Assembly: GCF_033115175.1 (NCBI RefSeq)
Contig: NC_084843.1
Coordinates: forward strand, 60,242,474-60,306,473
Source of the DNA: Lepus europaeus
Lineage: Eukaryota > Chordata > Mammalia > Lagomorpha > Leporidae
DNA: 64,000 nt
Reading direction: 5' to 3'
Shown: piece by piece, positions 1 to 11,835 of the stretch
How positions within the stretch are numbered: position 1 is the stretch's first letter
Layout of the letters: every line of letters begins with the position of its first letter
Position numbers and translations under genes: made by a program
Notes under the pieces: model-generated
Database searches by the model: none
What the model was told of the DNA's origin: nothing
Seen by the model: only the letters and a program-made list of their open reading frames with translations

Positions 1-1281
1 CTCCTGCTGCTGCCCCTCCATCACCCCAAGACTCCTGTCCTGGGCAGGGTGGGCGTGGTGGGGGCACCCTGTTTCAGCCCGAACATCACCAGATCTATCC
101 AGCTCATTGTCATAACCATGACTGACACTTTGTAGGTACAAGGACTTGAGGCATTTTCCCTTGGTCCTGGAGGGGTCACACAGCCAGGTGGGGGCAGCAC
201 TGGGCCTGACCGGGCCGGGCAGCGGCCCGAGCCTGCGCTCTCAGTCAGCACACTGGGTGCGCAATTGACTGCCCCGGAAGGAGGAGATTAGCCCGGGGTT
301 TAGTTGCTCTTTTGTGCTTATCTCTATTTTCCAAATTTTCTACGATGAATATGCATTGCTTTTGTAATCTGGAAAAACACACATAACAAATTATATTTTT
401 AATAGCATCTCCCCACCTCCCAAGTCCCTAGGTGCCTCCAGCCTAGCCCCTCCCCGACCCCTTGGCCACTTCTGAGCAGGAGGGGGATGCTGCCTCCTTC
501 CTGGGGCGGGGGCCATGGGCTCCTCTCCTCCTTCCTACCTTGGGCACTGGCTGTGCCCCCCACCCCGGCTTCTCCTGTCAGGCCGGCAGCTTCTCCTTTG
601 GCTCCTCAGGGACTGTGGTTCAGCTCCAAGCCCCCCGCGCCCATCCCCTGCAACCTCAACTCTGTCTGCCCACAGCAGCTGGGCTGATGGCGGGGCCGGC
701 GCCAGGGAGCTCGCCCATGCCTCCCAGGTCGCCACCTCCATCTCTGAGACCAGGCTTCCCAGGATTAAGGAGCAGTCCCCTGGGGCCACAAGCATGCCCG
801 TCCTCTTCCACACACCCCAGTTAAGGGTTCCCTCTGGCCCCTCACTGGGCAGACCTGGGGAGGGGGCTGGAGGGAGCCAGCAGCCATGACAGGCACAGAG
901 TGTCTGGCCCCAGTCTGGGCCCCCTGCCTGGCACCTCCCCAGCACTTCCTCCTGGGTCCCCAAGTCCCACTGGGATTTACAATCCCCCTTCACGACACTG
1001 GGCAGGGACACCAAGTGCAGTCAAGAGTGGCATCACCCGTGTCACGAAACCGGCAGGCGGCGCTGGGCTTGAAGCACACTTATAGCCACACACACACACA
1101 CTCCCTATGCCTAAAAAAATCTCGGCGCGCCCATCCTATGGAACACATGACATGAAAAGAACGAGGCGAGGGTCTTGCGTGTGGACCGGAGCAGCCCCGA
1201 TGTGACATCAGGTGGAAAGGACATTGTGCCCCAGTGCACAGCAGGGCTCGGTCTTGTTTGAAAGAAACGGTGTTTTAGGAA
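1..1281. other. unannotated unique DNA
   Basis: GC-rich to mixed sequence with a short CA run near 1088-1101. No gene or clear repeat seen; open frames are short and overlap on both strands. Confidence 0.5.
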
Positions 1282-1657
1282 GGGGCATTCAGTGCAGCAG
1301 CGAAACCTCCGCCCCGGATGGGAGTCCTGCTGCTCTGTTCTCATCCAGCTCTCTGCTAATGCCCCGAAAATGCCGTAGAAGACAGCCAAGTGCTTGAGTC
1401 CCTGCCACTCACGGGGGAGACCCCGACGGAATACTTCGCTCCTGGCTTCGGCCTGGCCCAACCCTAACCGTTACAGTCATCGGGGGAGTGACCCAGTGGG
1501 TGGAGGACGGGGTCTCTGATAGATAGATACATAGATACATAGATAGATTGATTTAAAAATAAAACAAATATATATAACTAAAACAAATATATATATAACA
1601 AATATATGTAACTAACATCTCCCCCCAATTCCTCTGCCTTTCAAATAATCTTTTTAA
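1282..1657 (+). mobile_element. CSINE, old copy, with a microsatellite expanded in its tail
   Basis: CSINE body is recognisable from about 1330 to 1515 (CCAGCTCTCTGCTAATG, AAGTGCTTGAGTCCCTGCC, GGGAGTGACCCAGTGGGTGG). The normal tail (TCTGCCTTTCAAATAAT) reappears at about 1635-1655, separated by a GATA/AT-rich array. Confidence 0.7.
1516..1625. repeat. GATA and AT-rich microsatellite
   Basis: GATAGATAGATACATA units are followed by two to three copies of an AACAAATATATATAACTA-like unit. The array lies within the tail region of the surrounding CSINE. Confidence 0.75.
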
Positions 1658-1952
1658 AAAAACCAAACATTTATATATTTGACATGCAGGAATAGACAGG
1701 GAAGCCTTCCACCTACTGGTTCACTCCACAAATGGCTGCAATGGTCAGGGCTGGGCCAGGCCAAAGCCAGGTGCCAGGAGCTTCATCCGGGTCTCCCACA
1801 TGGGTGTCAGGGGCCCCATCACTTGGGCCTTTATCTGCTGGTTTCCCAAGCACATTAGCAGAGAGCTGGATGGGAAGTGGAACAGCCAGCACACAAACCA
1901 TGGCCCATATGCGATGCTGGTGTCACAGGCAGCCGCAAGGCCAGCCCCACCC
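1658..1952 (-). mobile_element. CSINE (minus)
   Basis: Reverse-oriented CSINE: CTACTGGTTCACTCCACAAA, TGGCTGCAATGGTCAGGG, a CACATTAGCAGAGAGCTGGA block, ending in the GCCAGCCCCA head. Confidence 0.85.
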
Positions 1953-1980
1953 AATCTCTTTAAAAAAAAAAAAAAAAAAA

Positions 1981-2238
1981 AGATGCCACTTGGGACACCT
2001 GCATCCTGTATTCCACTTCTAATTCCAGCTTCTGGTTAACGCACACCCTGAGAGGCAGCAGGTGACGGCTCAAATCCTTGGGTCCCTTCCCTCTCACCCA
2101 AGGGGGAGATCCGGCTGGAGTTTCAGGCTCCTGGCTTTAGTCTGGCCCAAATGCCTGTTGCAAGAAAGAAACCAGCAGGTGGAAGATCTGTCTCTGTTTC
2201 TTTCTCTGCCTTTCAAATACATCTTTTAAAAATTAAAA
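1981..2238 (+). mobile_element. CSINE, old subfamily, 5' shortened
   Basis: Reads GCATCCTGTATTCC, GAGAGGCAGCAGGTGACGGC, CTTTAGTCTGGCCC and a CTGCCTTTCAAATACATC tail. A run of 19-20 A lies just before it at 1962-1980. Confidence 0.75.
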
Positions 2239-4002
2239 AAGACATTTTAGGCCTGCTGATCCCAACAGAGCTGGCAGCGTGTCCCTGAGACACAGACCCC
2301 ATAGGGCTCCCAGAGGTCAGGACGTATCTGCAGAGGCTGGGGAGGGCAGGTGAGAGGGAATGGACACTTCTTGTGTGACAAAGTCCAGGAAAGGACACGA
2401 TGAGATTATAGGTCATTTCTTTCTATCCACAATTTTAAAAACTTAGGAATAACTAAAGATGGACATAATAAGGCTTCTAGACCCTAGCCAGTACTGGACG
2501 TTGGGCATGGAGTCATCGTGAGGCTGGTTTAAGGGCCCAGTGCTCCTGTGCCGGAGCAGTGTCCTCCTCCAAGCCACGTCAGCCGTACCCTTGGCAACCC
2601 CTGGCCGGTGGTCACCATAGACTGACAGCTCGGGGCTGTTGGACAGGATGGCCTCTGCTCGCGGAAAGTTCCATAAGCCATTCGACAGTCATGCACCAGG
2701 ATCCCCCTAAGTGCCCGCCTCCCTGCCTGGATCCTTCTGTCTCATTTCTCCTCTGAGCTGAAAAGAGTCCGTGCTAGAGGGAGGGGTCTTGGGCCACCGC
2801 CTCCTGGGAGCCCAAGTGTGTTCCGTGTCTGTGTTCACTGGGGGCCTCTGTTTCCCCATCGTGATGTGGCCGTGTGGCTGCCTTCTGGGAGGGAGCGGCG
2901 GGAGACGCCTGTGCAGTGGGGACATGCACCTGTAACGGATGTGTTGTTTTGCAATGCAAAGGGCAGCAGGGTGAGCTGCCGGGAGGCCGCTGGCAGAGCC
3001 ACACAGAGAGGGGGCGCAGTGTGTGTTTTCCTGACCGAGCTCACAGGAAGAATGGGGCTGCAAGTCCACCAAAGGGCAGCAACTGGGGGACAGAGCGATC
3101 TGGTCCTTCTCTGGTGGGGAGTTGGCATGGCAGGGGCTGGGATGCCCGCTGGACTGCTCAGGCCCCAGGTGTGTGGGGAATTTGGCATCCCTGCCCTGCT
3201 GTCCACTCAGAAGTCACCATCTTCAGAGAGCTAGGTGGTCCCCCAGAGGCTCAGAGAGGCTGGGGGCCTCCTGGGTTGAGCCTTAGCACCGGTGGCCTCC
3301 CAGCTGCTCCTCTCCCTGCCCCTGACCTCAGCCCTCTGAAAAGTGTGGGCTCACATGTCCCCCACCCCGGGCAAGGCCTGGGAAGCCCTGAGAAGGGGGC
3401 AGTGAAGGTGGGGCTTGGTCCTTGGAGCCCGGTGCTGTGGCCGCCTCCCAGCAGTCCTCAGCCCTGCACCAGGAAGAGGAGGGGCAGGAGCCGTGGGAAG
3501 CCATCTGGAGACAGGGAGGGGTGGGTCCTGGTGCGGTGACAGACTTGTCTCACAGGCTGCAGGCCGGGAAGTGATGGTCATGGTGACAGTCCCAGACTGC
3601 CAGGGCGCGGTGCCTGTTTGGCTCCACCCCACCCCACATAGGAATGAAAACCCAAGGCTCCGAGGAGAGGGGAATGGTGGCTGGAGCCCCACCCTGTGTC
3701 CCTTTATGAGAAGGGAGTGGGCTGGAGACAGAGAGCGAGGACCAGGGCGTCTCAGGAGGGGTCTAAGGGATCCGTGTGGAGCACAGGTGGCAGTGGGCGG
3801 GGAGCGGGGGCTCCAGTTGTGGTCCTCCGGTTCTGACACAGCAGCCGGGGCCACGAGTGGCCACCAGTACCACGTGTGTGGCTCCACTCCCAAAGGAAGT
3901 GACCTTCCAGTTCTATCTCATTTTAATTCGTTTAAGAACCAACATTTGAGTCGCTTATTAGGACACGTGTATTTACAACAGCATGGGTGCTATGTTTTGC
4001 TA
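2239..4002. other. unannotated unique DNA
   Basis: No gene or clear repeat. Several overlapping frames of 60-220 codons occur on both strands at 2.7-4.0 kb, as expected by chance in GC-rich DNA; none shows a known family. Confidence 0.5.
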
Positions 4003-4007
4003 TGACT

Positions 4008-4377
4008 TTTTTTTTATGTTTTTTTTGTTTGTTTGTTTTGTTTTTTTTTTTTTAAAGGCAGAGTGGACGGTGAGAGAGAGACAGAGAGAAAGGTCTTCCT
4101 TTTGCTGTTGGTTCACCCTCCAATGGCCGCTGCGGTAGGCGCGCTGCGGCTGGCGCACCACGCTAATCCGATGGCAGGAGCCAGGTGCTTATCCTGGTCT
4201 CCCATGGGGTGCAGGGCCCAAGCACTTGAGCCATCCTCCACTGCACTCCCTGGCCACAGCAGAGAGCTGGCCTGGAAGAGGGGCAACCGGGACAGGATCG
4301 GTGCCCCGACCGGGACTAGAACCCGGTGTGCCGGCACCGCAAGGCGGAGGATTAGCCTAGTGAGCCGCGGCGCCGGC
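4008..4377 (-). mobile_element. CSINE, young subfamily (minus)
   Basis: Full-length minus copy with a long poly-T at its left, the GGCAGAGTGGACGGTGAGAG block and a tRNA-like head at the right that includes a visible B box (reverse of GGTTCTAGTCC) and GCCGCGGCGCCGGC. It is inserted in the A-tail of the next, older CSINE; both copies share TGACTTTTTTTT-type flanks. Confidence 0.9.
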
Positions 4378-4381
4378 TGAC

Positions 4382-4693
4382 TTTTTTTTTAAAGATGTAT
4401 TTATTTATTTGAAAAGCAGAGTTACTTACAGAGAGGCAGAGGCAGAGAGAGAGGTCTTTCATCTGCTGGTTCACTCTCCAGATGGCTGCAATGGCCAGGG
4501 CTGCACAGATATGAAGCCAGGAGCTTCTTTGAGGTCTCCCATGCGGGTGCAGGGGCCTAAGCACTTGGGCCATCCTCCACTGCCCTCCCGGGCCACAGCA
4601 GAGAGCTGGAGCAGCATGGACTCAAACCGGCACCCATATGGGATGCCAGCACTGTAGGCAGCGGCTTTACCTGCTACACCACAGCGCCAGCCT
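4382..4693 (-). mobile_element. CSINE (minus), host of the preceding young copy
   Basis: Starts AAAGATGTATTTATTTATTTG and ends CCACAGCGCCAGCC. Its target duplication (TTGCTATGACTTTTT at left, TTGCTGTGATTTTTA at right) flanks both elements, so this one is older. Confidence 0.88.
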
Positions 4694-4943
4694 CTTGCTG
4701 TGATTTTTAACCAAGATTTTCTTATGAAAATGGAAATTTTCATGCTAAACTGAGATGAGCTTTAGGGGTGAGCTTCCTGGACACGGCGTGCAAGGGCCGT
4801 AGTCACTGTGAATGGCTTTTACACCAGTTACCTGGTGCAATAATATTTGGGGCATATTCGGTTAAACAAAATGTACCCAAAAAATTGCATGTGAATTCTT
4901 TTTACTTTTCAAAAGCAGCTACTACGAAATTTAAAATGACGCA

Positions 4944-5250
4944 CGTGGGGCGGGCATCTGGGCTGGCCATTGAGATGCTGGTTAGGATGCCTACGTAAGA
5001 GCACCCACGTTCAAGCCCTGGTTTTGTGGCTGCCTCCAGCTCCTGCCATTGCAGACCCTGGGAGGCAGCAGGGGATGGCTCAGGTAACTGAGTTCTGCCA
5101 CCCGCACGAGAGACCTGGGCTAAGTTCCTGGTTTCAGCCTGGCCCAGTCTTCTTGACTGTTGCAAGCATTCAGGGAGCGAGCCAGCAGTGCGGGCTCTCT
5201 CCTCTTTGTCTCTCCGCCTCTCAAGTCAGAAGTAAAGTCAGAAAGACATC
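4944..5250 (+). mobile_element. CSINE, old subfamily
   Basis: GGGCGGGCATCTGGG, TGAGATGCTGGTTAGGATGC, GGGAGGCAGCAGGGGATGGC and TTCAGCCTGGCCCAG are the marks of the older CSINE type. Confidence 0.75.
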
Positions 5251-6769
5251 AACTCATGTGACCTGCTCTGCTGACGCCTGCAGCATTAACGCTTCTCTCG
5301 TCTCGGACTCGGGTCCTGCGTTCTCTCGCTTGTGAATCCAAGTGGCAGTGTGTTAACGAGTATTTTCCTAGGGGCTGACTTGACCTTAGGAATATTCTCT
5401 CTTGCTTGTCTGGTGTCGATTTGGGGGGGTTCTCCCCTTTTCTTGGTTATTTTTAACCTCCTCCTGCTGGTCTGTCTGGAGAAGTCTGCACGGAGGTCCC
5501 TAGCGGAGACTGATCTACAAATTGTCTTTCCCGTGTTGTCCTCGATGGAGTTTGAAGCCAGGCTCCTCTGGCCTGGCAGAGCACCCTGTAGGGTACTCGC
5601 TTGTTTGTGCTTTGGGGGATTTTATGGGACCTATTTCTTCATTAACGGATGGTTAAAGCTACTGAGTGGAAGCCACACGTGTGCGATTTGCACTGTGGCT
5701 GTGTCCCCTTGTCAATGCTTTATCCCTGGGACATGGGTCATTCCCGGGGTCAGGTGTAAGTGTGCGTGGGACGCCTTCCCGCTTGCTGTGAGTAAGCCCC
5801 CTTCTTTGTGCTTCCGGTTACCGCCCCCCTCGCTCACCTCGGTGATGTGGGGGAAGATGCTGTGACCCTGAGACCAGCTGTGTTCTGCCCAAGAGCCTGT
5901 GACTGGGCCGTGGGGGTCGAGTTCCTGCTTCCAGGCTCTGGTGCCCCCTACCCAACACGATCAGCACCCTGAGGTGGTACCCGCACCCTGAGAGGCACTG
6001 AATGTAGCCAGGGGTGAGCAGCGGGCCTGGCCCCCCTGCCCCTGCCTCACCCCAGCACAGACAGGGCCTGCACGGCCCCCGTGACTGGGCGCTGGCAGGA
6101 AGCTCCCAGCCAGTACAGACTGGGCCGGTCCCTCCCGTGCCACAGACCTGTCAGCTGTGAGGCCGCAGCGGGGACGCGGAGGCCAGCAAAATAGCACTGA
6201 GTCCTTCCCGAGAACGTGTGGGCATGGTCTGCTCAACGCCGATCTGCGGGGGCGGGGGCGTGGGCTGGGGCCACATCCCTGCCCCCTACCTGCACATCCC
6301 CTACCCCCAGGCCTGCAGAGGAACCAGCTGGGCTGGCCTGACCTGTTGCAATCTCTCTGTCACAAGTCTGTCTGGGTGCTTTGATGGGCCAGGTTTTCAC
6401 CCTGTCCTTCAAGTCACCTTTAACCTGGGCCTTGTCACAGGGAGAGGATCCAGAGGGCAGAGTCCTGCACAGGGCAGTTTCTAGGGGCTGCAGCGCTGGC
6501 CTGGGGCTGCTGTGTGGCCCTGAGAGAGGCACGCTGCTTCTCTGGGCCTGCTTTCCTGAGCAGGAAGCCCTCCCCAGAACCCCCTCTTAGGTCCACCCCT
6601 GTCTGCAGAAATGTCAGCTCCATCTGATGGCCCAGCTCCTGGGAGGACACGGCCACCCGGCACGTGGGGAGAGCTGCTTTGCAAATCAAAAATGCAGACA
6701 TCCTGCTTCCGGCGACGCCTCTCTGCACACGCTGGGCACCGCGCCTGCCTCTACAGACCAGGCCCGTGT

Positions 6770-6890
6770 TGTTAATTTATTCAGTCAACAAACATCTCTT
6801 TGGGAAGATGCTCGGTGCAGTGCTCACAACGCACCCAGGTTTCCCTTCCTCCTCCTCCTCTGCCAGGGGCTGAGCACGGTGTTTCCCTAG
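6770..6890 (-). mobile_element. L2 fragment (minus)
   Basis: TTTATTCAGTCAACAAACAT followed by GGTGCAGTGCTCAC and CAGGGGCTGAGCAC resembles the reverse of the L2 3' end. Confidence 0.5.
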
Positions 6891-7159
6891 CACGGTGATC
6901 GCCCAGATTCGCTCTGTACCCCAAGCGCCCCAAGCTGTCTCAGGGCTGATGCAGGTGAGGCCTGCACTGCCTCAAGGACCAGCGCTGCGTCCACCACGTG
7001 TCCAGGATCTCCGCCCCCTTACGCCACTACCCCAGGCTCACTGTGGTCTCCAAACGTTTTTCTTTGAATGGACCTCACTGTGTAAACCAGCTATTCTGAA
7101 GAGGGTGGGTGGTGTCTGGAGTTACCTAAACACCCCTTCCCCTCCCTGTCCGGTTTAAG

Positions 7160-7290
7160 GTGCAGAAAACACTGGGAGTCAGAGGGCTGGGCTGTACAGA
7201 ACAGGCCGCTGCCTTGCTGTGTGACCTTGGGCAAGTTCTCGTCCGCTCTGGGCTTCTGGTCCATGTTGGTCCAGAGGAGGCTGGGATGAG
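7160..7290 (+). mobile_element. MIR fragment
   Basis: Contains the MIR core TTGCTGTGTGACCTTGGGCA followed by AGTTCTC and a CTCTGGGC block. Confidence 0.7.
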
Positions 7291-10144
7291 TGAGTCTGAA
7301 GCGATGATCGCAACTGCAGCACAGGGAGAGCAGGAGCTCACCCTTGGCGTGAGAGAGACAGCTGCCGCACCCTTCCTCAGACAGCTGGCCTGGGAGCAGC
7401 CAGGACACTGCAGGTGGCTGTGGCCTTCTGCAGTGAGTCACTGCACACCAGCAGTGCCTTGAGGTCCAGCTCAGACACTGATTGCCCCCAAATATGCCTC
7501 CTTGAGGATCTCACAAGGTTTGAAGTTCCGCCACCAGAACCGCCTGCCCTTGGAGTCGGAGTACGTGATGTTCCCCTCAGATCTTGTTAAACAAACAGGT
7601 GTGTGTCTGTAAGAGGCTGACAGAGTGACAACAAGCGGGCCTCCGGCCCCGACAGCTCCAGAGTCTTCACGGGGACTCCTTCTGACTTCAAGGCCCTCCA
7701 TCCACGGAGGCACTTGGCGTTTGCTGTGGTTACCTCTTGGGATTTCCTGAGGACCCAGGAGAGGACAAAGTCACCAGCTGTCCTGATCTGGTCCACAAGG
7801 ACAATGCCTGGCACTCGGGTCACAGTGTCCAAGGTCACCCTCTGCTTCCTTGTCATACCGGGACCTCTGCCCCAGGAGCCACTTAAGCCTCAACACTGTA
7901 GCAGGTGACACAGGGACAGGCAGGCTCTGAGCTGGTGCCCATCCCTGCGTGCGATGACAGTGAGGTCTCCTCTTGCATAGTCACTTGCGGCCAACAGAAA
8001 ACCTACCCCCACGCTCGGGAGCCAGGGCTTTGGAAATGATGCCCCAGGGTCTACCTATTTGCTGTAAATAGATGACTTTGTACAACAGCTACTTCTAGGG
8101 GAAGTTGTGCTTCCGGGTTCAAGGGCAGCAGAGACGGGCTGGGGGTGACAGCCGAAGGGGTCAGCCTAAGAACCAAACACCAACCTCACAGCTTCGTAAC
8201 ATTCTGCAGCCCCTACTCAGGCAGGACCACCCCAGCACAGCCCATCTCCCCCTACAAGCCCCTCCCATCCAGCCCTGTCCTGCCTTTTATATGGCCACCA
8301 CACTGGATGTGTCCAGCTCCATCCACAGCCATTGCCTGAGCTGTTCTCAACCCTGGGGACTCAGACGCCAAACAAGGAACCAAGCAAGGCGCCTGCAGAC
8401 CGTGACAAAGTGGCAGGATCTGGAGCAGACTTCAAAGGGTCACTGGGTGCAGAGGAGGTTTCCAGGGAGACCAGAGTGGACTGAGGAAGGGGTACCCTCT
8501 GCTTGTCACAGGGAGCTGGGAAGGGGCCCGCAGTCTTCTCCCTGTCTCACAGCTGGGGAAAATGGGCTCAGGAAGCGAGGTGGCGGCGGTGGTGTTGTGT
8601 ACTGAAAACAACCTGGGCCACTTGCCGCCACTCAAGTGCCAGCCTCCATGCTGTTTATCGGTGGCCTCCCTGAGACCCCCCCACACCCACACACCCACCC
8701 CTCGTAGGGACCCGTGAGCCTGGTGACTTGTGCAGAGCTCAGAGCGTAGTAGATGCTCAAGAAAGGGCATCCTTATTTCCACCATCAACAGAAGGGGGGA
8801 CCTGCCCGAGCCACGGAGGGTGCAAGGGGACAGCCAGAGCTGGGGCCCAGGGCCCTGTGCGCCCCCACCAGGGTCCCCATCGCTTTCAACAGGGTTTCTA
8901 AGGTCAGGTGGCTGGAGAGGGAAACAAAGCAGAGGATGTGATGCAATCCGCTAACATCAGGCTGAGCAATTACAGGAGAAAAAAAGAGCAGCGCCTGGGA
9001 GGACACGCAGGCTTCACAGTCCCAAGCCGCCAGTCTCGGTTTCCCAACATGTTTACGACCCATGACTGTTCACCAGGAAAAGACCATCCCTGCCCGGGGC
9101 CACCAGGAAGGGCCTGGCCACGGCAGCAAGAATGCAGAGAGCTGCTGCTGAGCCAGGACAGGCTGGAGGCAGAGAGGCCCAGGGCCCCTCGAGCACCTGC
9201 TGAGGCAATGGAAGGACCAGGCTTTGGGTCACTGCTGAGCCTGATTCCCAGCCAGGCCTTGGCGAGCCCCAGCACCCACCCGCCCCTCTGACCTCCGCAG
9301 TGGGGCTGCGAGTCTGTGAGCTCCTGGTAGAGTTGAGTTCCGTGGCCAGGCATCCCAGCACTCGCAGGAGACTTGTCTACTTCCCCGTGGGTCCAGCTGC
9401 CTGCTTTGGAGAGGGAACTAGCAGCTGTCCCTCTGGACTGGCAGGAGGGCCTGGGAGGCAGAGGAGCAGCTGTGTGTGGTGGGGCTTTAGAGCCAATATA
9501 AGTCACATCTCCTGCAGGGGCTGTGCCAGCATCCCAGGGCTGCAAACCCAAGTTCTACAGAGTTGGCAGCTCAGGATGACAGTGTTACCGTCTCCAGGTT
9601 CTGGAGACCTGGTCGGCAGGGCCACGCTCATGCTGAGTGCCTGCTAGGGCCCCTTCCTGGCTCCGTCCTGGCTGCCCGTAGCTGATGATCTCCACGTCTC
9701 CCCAGCCTTTCCTCCCCACTGTGTCTTCACGATGCCTTCCCTCTGTGGGTCGTGTTTAAATTTCTGCTTCATACAAGGACACCAGTTACATGGGATTAAG
9801 GTTCGCCTTAATGTGGTTAAGTCTGCAAAGATCTTCTTTCCAAATAGGGGCACATTCTGAGGTCCTGGGGGTTGGGACATCGACCTATCTGGCTGGAGAA
9901 GTGGAGGGTGTAAGTCCACCGCAGTGGAGCTCTGGGCCACACTTTTATCTAAGCTTGAGGAAAAACAACTCTGGTCCCTACCAGCAACAGGAGGTGGGTG
10001 GTGACTCTGGGGAAGGGCAGGGAGAAATCGTGGGGGAACCGGAAGTCTCGACAAGACCCCCTTCCCACGCTGGCACTGCTCAGAGATGGGGCTAAGGCAG
10101 GAAGGGGTGCTGGGACCTTAGAGAACTGCAGTCACAACCACGTC

Positions 10145-10320
10145 ATGGGGCTACTCGGTGTCGGGTGCTGCACCTGCCGCTTTGCACAGTGCACCCCATT
10201 CCTCCTTCACCATCACCCCGTGAGCTCAGCTGCTTCCCCTTCCCCACACAGGGCACTGAGGCCGAGACAGGCTGAGCCTTGCTCTGAGTTGTAGGGGTGC
10301 AATGTGGCGTGAACTGAGGC
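10145..10320 (-). mobile_element. MIR fragment (minus)
   Basis: TCACCCCGTGAGCTC, then CAGGGCACTGAGGCCGAGAC and CTGAGCCTTGCTC follow the order of reverse MIR. Confidence 0.45.
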
Positions 10321-10321
10321 C

Positions 10322-10652
10322 ATTTTTTTTAAAAAGATTGATTTATTTATTTGAAAGACAGAGTTACAGAGAGAAGTAGAGACAGAGAGAAAGGTCTTCT
10401 ATCTGCTGGTTCACTCCCCAGATGGCTGCAATGGCCGGAGCTGAGCCAATCCGAAGCCAGGAGCCAGGAGCTTCTGCCAGGTGTCCCACATGGATGCAGG
10501 GACCCAAGCACTTGGGCCATCTTCTACTGCTTTCCCAGGTCATAGCAGAGAGCTTGATCAGAAATGGAGCAACCAGGACTCGAACCAATGTCCATATGGG
10601 ATGCCAGCACTGCAGGCGTTGGCTTTACCCACTACACTACAGCGCCAGCCCC
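10322..10652 (-). mobile_element. CSINE (minus)
   Basis: Near full length: poly-T, ATTTATTTGAAAGACAGAG, TCTGCTGGTTCACTCCCCAG, ending ACTACAGCGCCAGCCCC. Confidence 0.92.
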
Positions 10653-11375
10653 TCCAGGGTTTTTGAAAACAAAAGTCACACAGCTGTCCAGAGAGGAGTG
10701 GATCCAAGTCTGACAATGCAGCCTGTAGATTTAACCACTGAGCCACATTGCTAGAGAGAGAGAGAGAATACCCTGCGATGCCAGGAGTTTTCCCAGCACT
10801 TTCCTGCCAGAGCTGAATCCAAAGATAAACCAAGGGCCACCTGAGGCTCTCACAGCCAAGTCACAAGCTCCACAGGCTGCGCATGCGCTTGAGGCTGGGG
10901 ACAGAGTGACCTGTGGCTCATCGAGGCTGACCCCCCTCGCCTGTCCCCTCCACACAGGCAGGATGGCCTTGACCTCCCTCTGCCCTGGCCACCAGGCAGA
11001 GGAAACGGTGTGCACGCTCCCTGGAAGAAGTAAGCACATGGAAGCAAAATTCTATTCTGATCTCTGCTTTTTTACAGAAAATTGTCAGCATGTTTAAAAT
11101 TTTTATATACATGAGGAAGTAGGAGAATATGTAGAGGTGTGCTGGAGCCAGCACTGGTACCAAGAGCCACTTGTGCCCAGGATCTCCCAACCCGGCTCCG
11201 CTGTGTTGGGATGTGTCGGTAGCTTGAACTCAGCTGCGGTGGGAGTATTTATACAACAGAAACTGGCAGCTGCTGCAAACCAGGGCTGCTGCTGCTGTTG
11301 CCGTTGCTGCTTCTCCTCCTCCTCCTGAGGGCAGACTGTAAAATATTTCCAAAATACCAGTGAAAATATAACCCC
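10653..11375. other. unannotated DNA between CSINEs
   Basis: Mixed sequence with a short GA run near 10754-10767 and a CTG/CTC-rich patch near 11285-11330. No gene seen. Confidence 0.45.
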
Positions 11376-11720
11376 GGGGCCGGTGCTGTGGCATAGCGGG
11401 AAAAGCCACCACCTGCAATGTCAGCCTCCCACATGGGCACCGGTTGGTGTCCCCGCTGCTCCCTGCTGATAGCCTGGGAAAGCAGCAGAAGATGGCCCAA
11501 GTGCTTGGACCCCCGCACCCATATGGGAGACCCAGATGTGGCTCCTGGATCCTAGCTTCAGACTGCCCCAATCCTAGCCGTTGTGGCCATTTAGGGAGTG
11601 AACAAGTGGATGGAAGACCTCTCTCTCTCTCTCTCTCTCTCTGTCTCTTTCTCCTCTTTCTCTCTCTGTCTCTCCCTCTCTTTGTAACTCTGATTTTCAA
11701 AAGAAAGACATCTTAAAATA
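11376..11720 (+). mobile_element. CSINE
   Basis: Full-length + copy from GGGGCCGGTGCTGTGGCATA to a long CT-rich stretch (11620-11682) and an A-rich tail. Confidence 0.92.
11620..11682 (+). repeat. CT-rich microsatellite in CSINE tail
   Basis: TCTCTCTC runs broken by TTTC and CTGTC, part of the CSINE pyrimidine tract. Confidence 0.8.
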
Positions 11721-11835
11721 TATATATGACCCATAATCAGGAGAAAAACTAGTCACTACAAGCAGAGTCATAAATGACTTAATTATTTGAATAAGCAGAA
11801 AGGGATTTTAAAAAATCTTTTATAATTATTTTAGA

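Larger units (their letters stand above)
5251..10321. other. mostly unique intergenic DNA
   Basis: Holds fragments of L2 (about 6770-6890) and MIR (7160-7290, 10145-10320), and a 178-codon hydrophobic open frame at 5332-5865 that I do not recognise. The rest shows no gene. Two adjacent minus-strand frames at 7471-7856 are discussed as a finding. Confidence 0.5.

Noticed and set aside
4300-4377. tRNA-like sequence with A and B boxes
   Set aside because: It is the tRNA-derived head of a CSINE, repeated in all young copies, not a tRNA gene.
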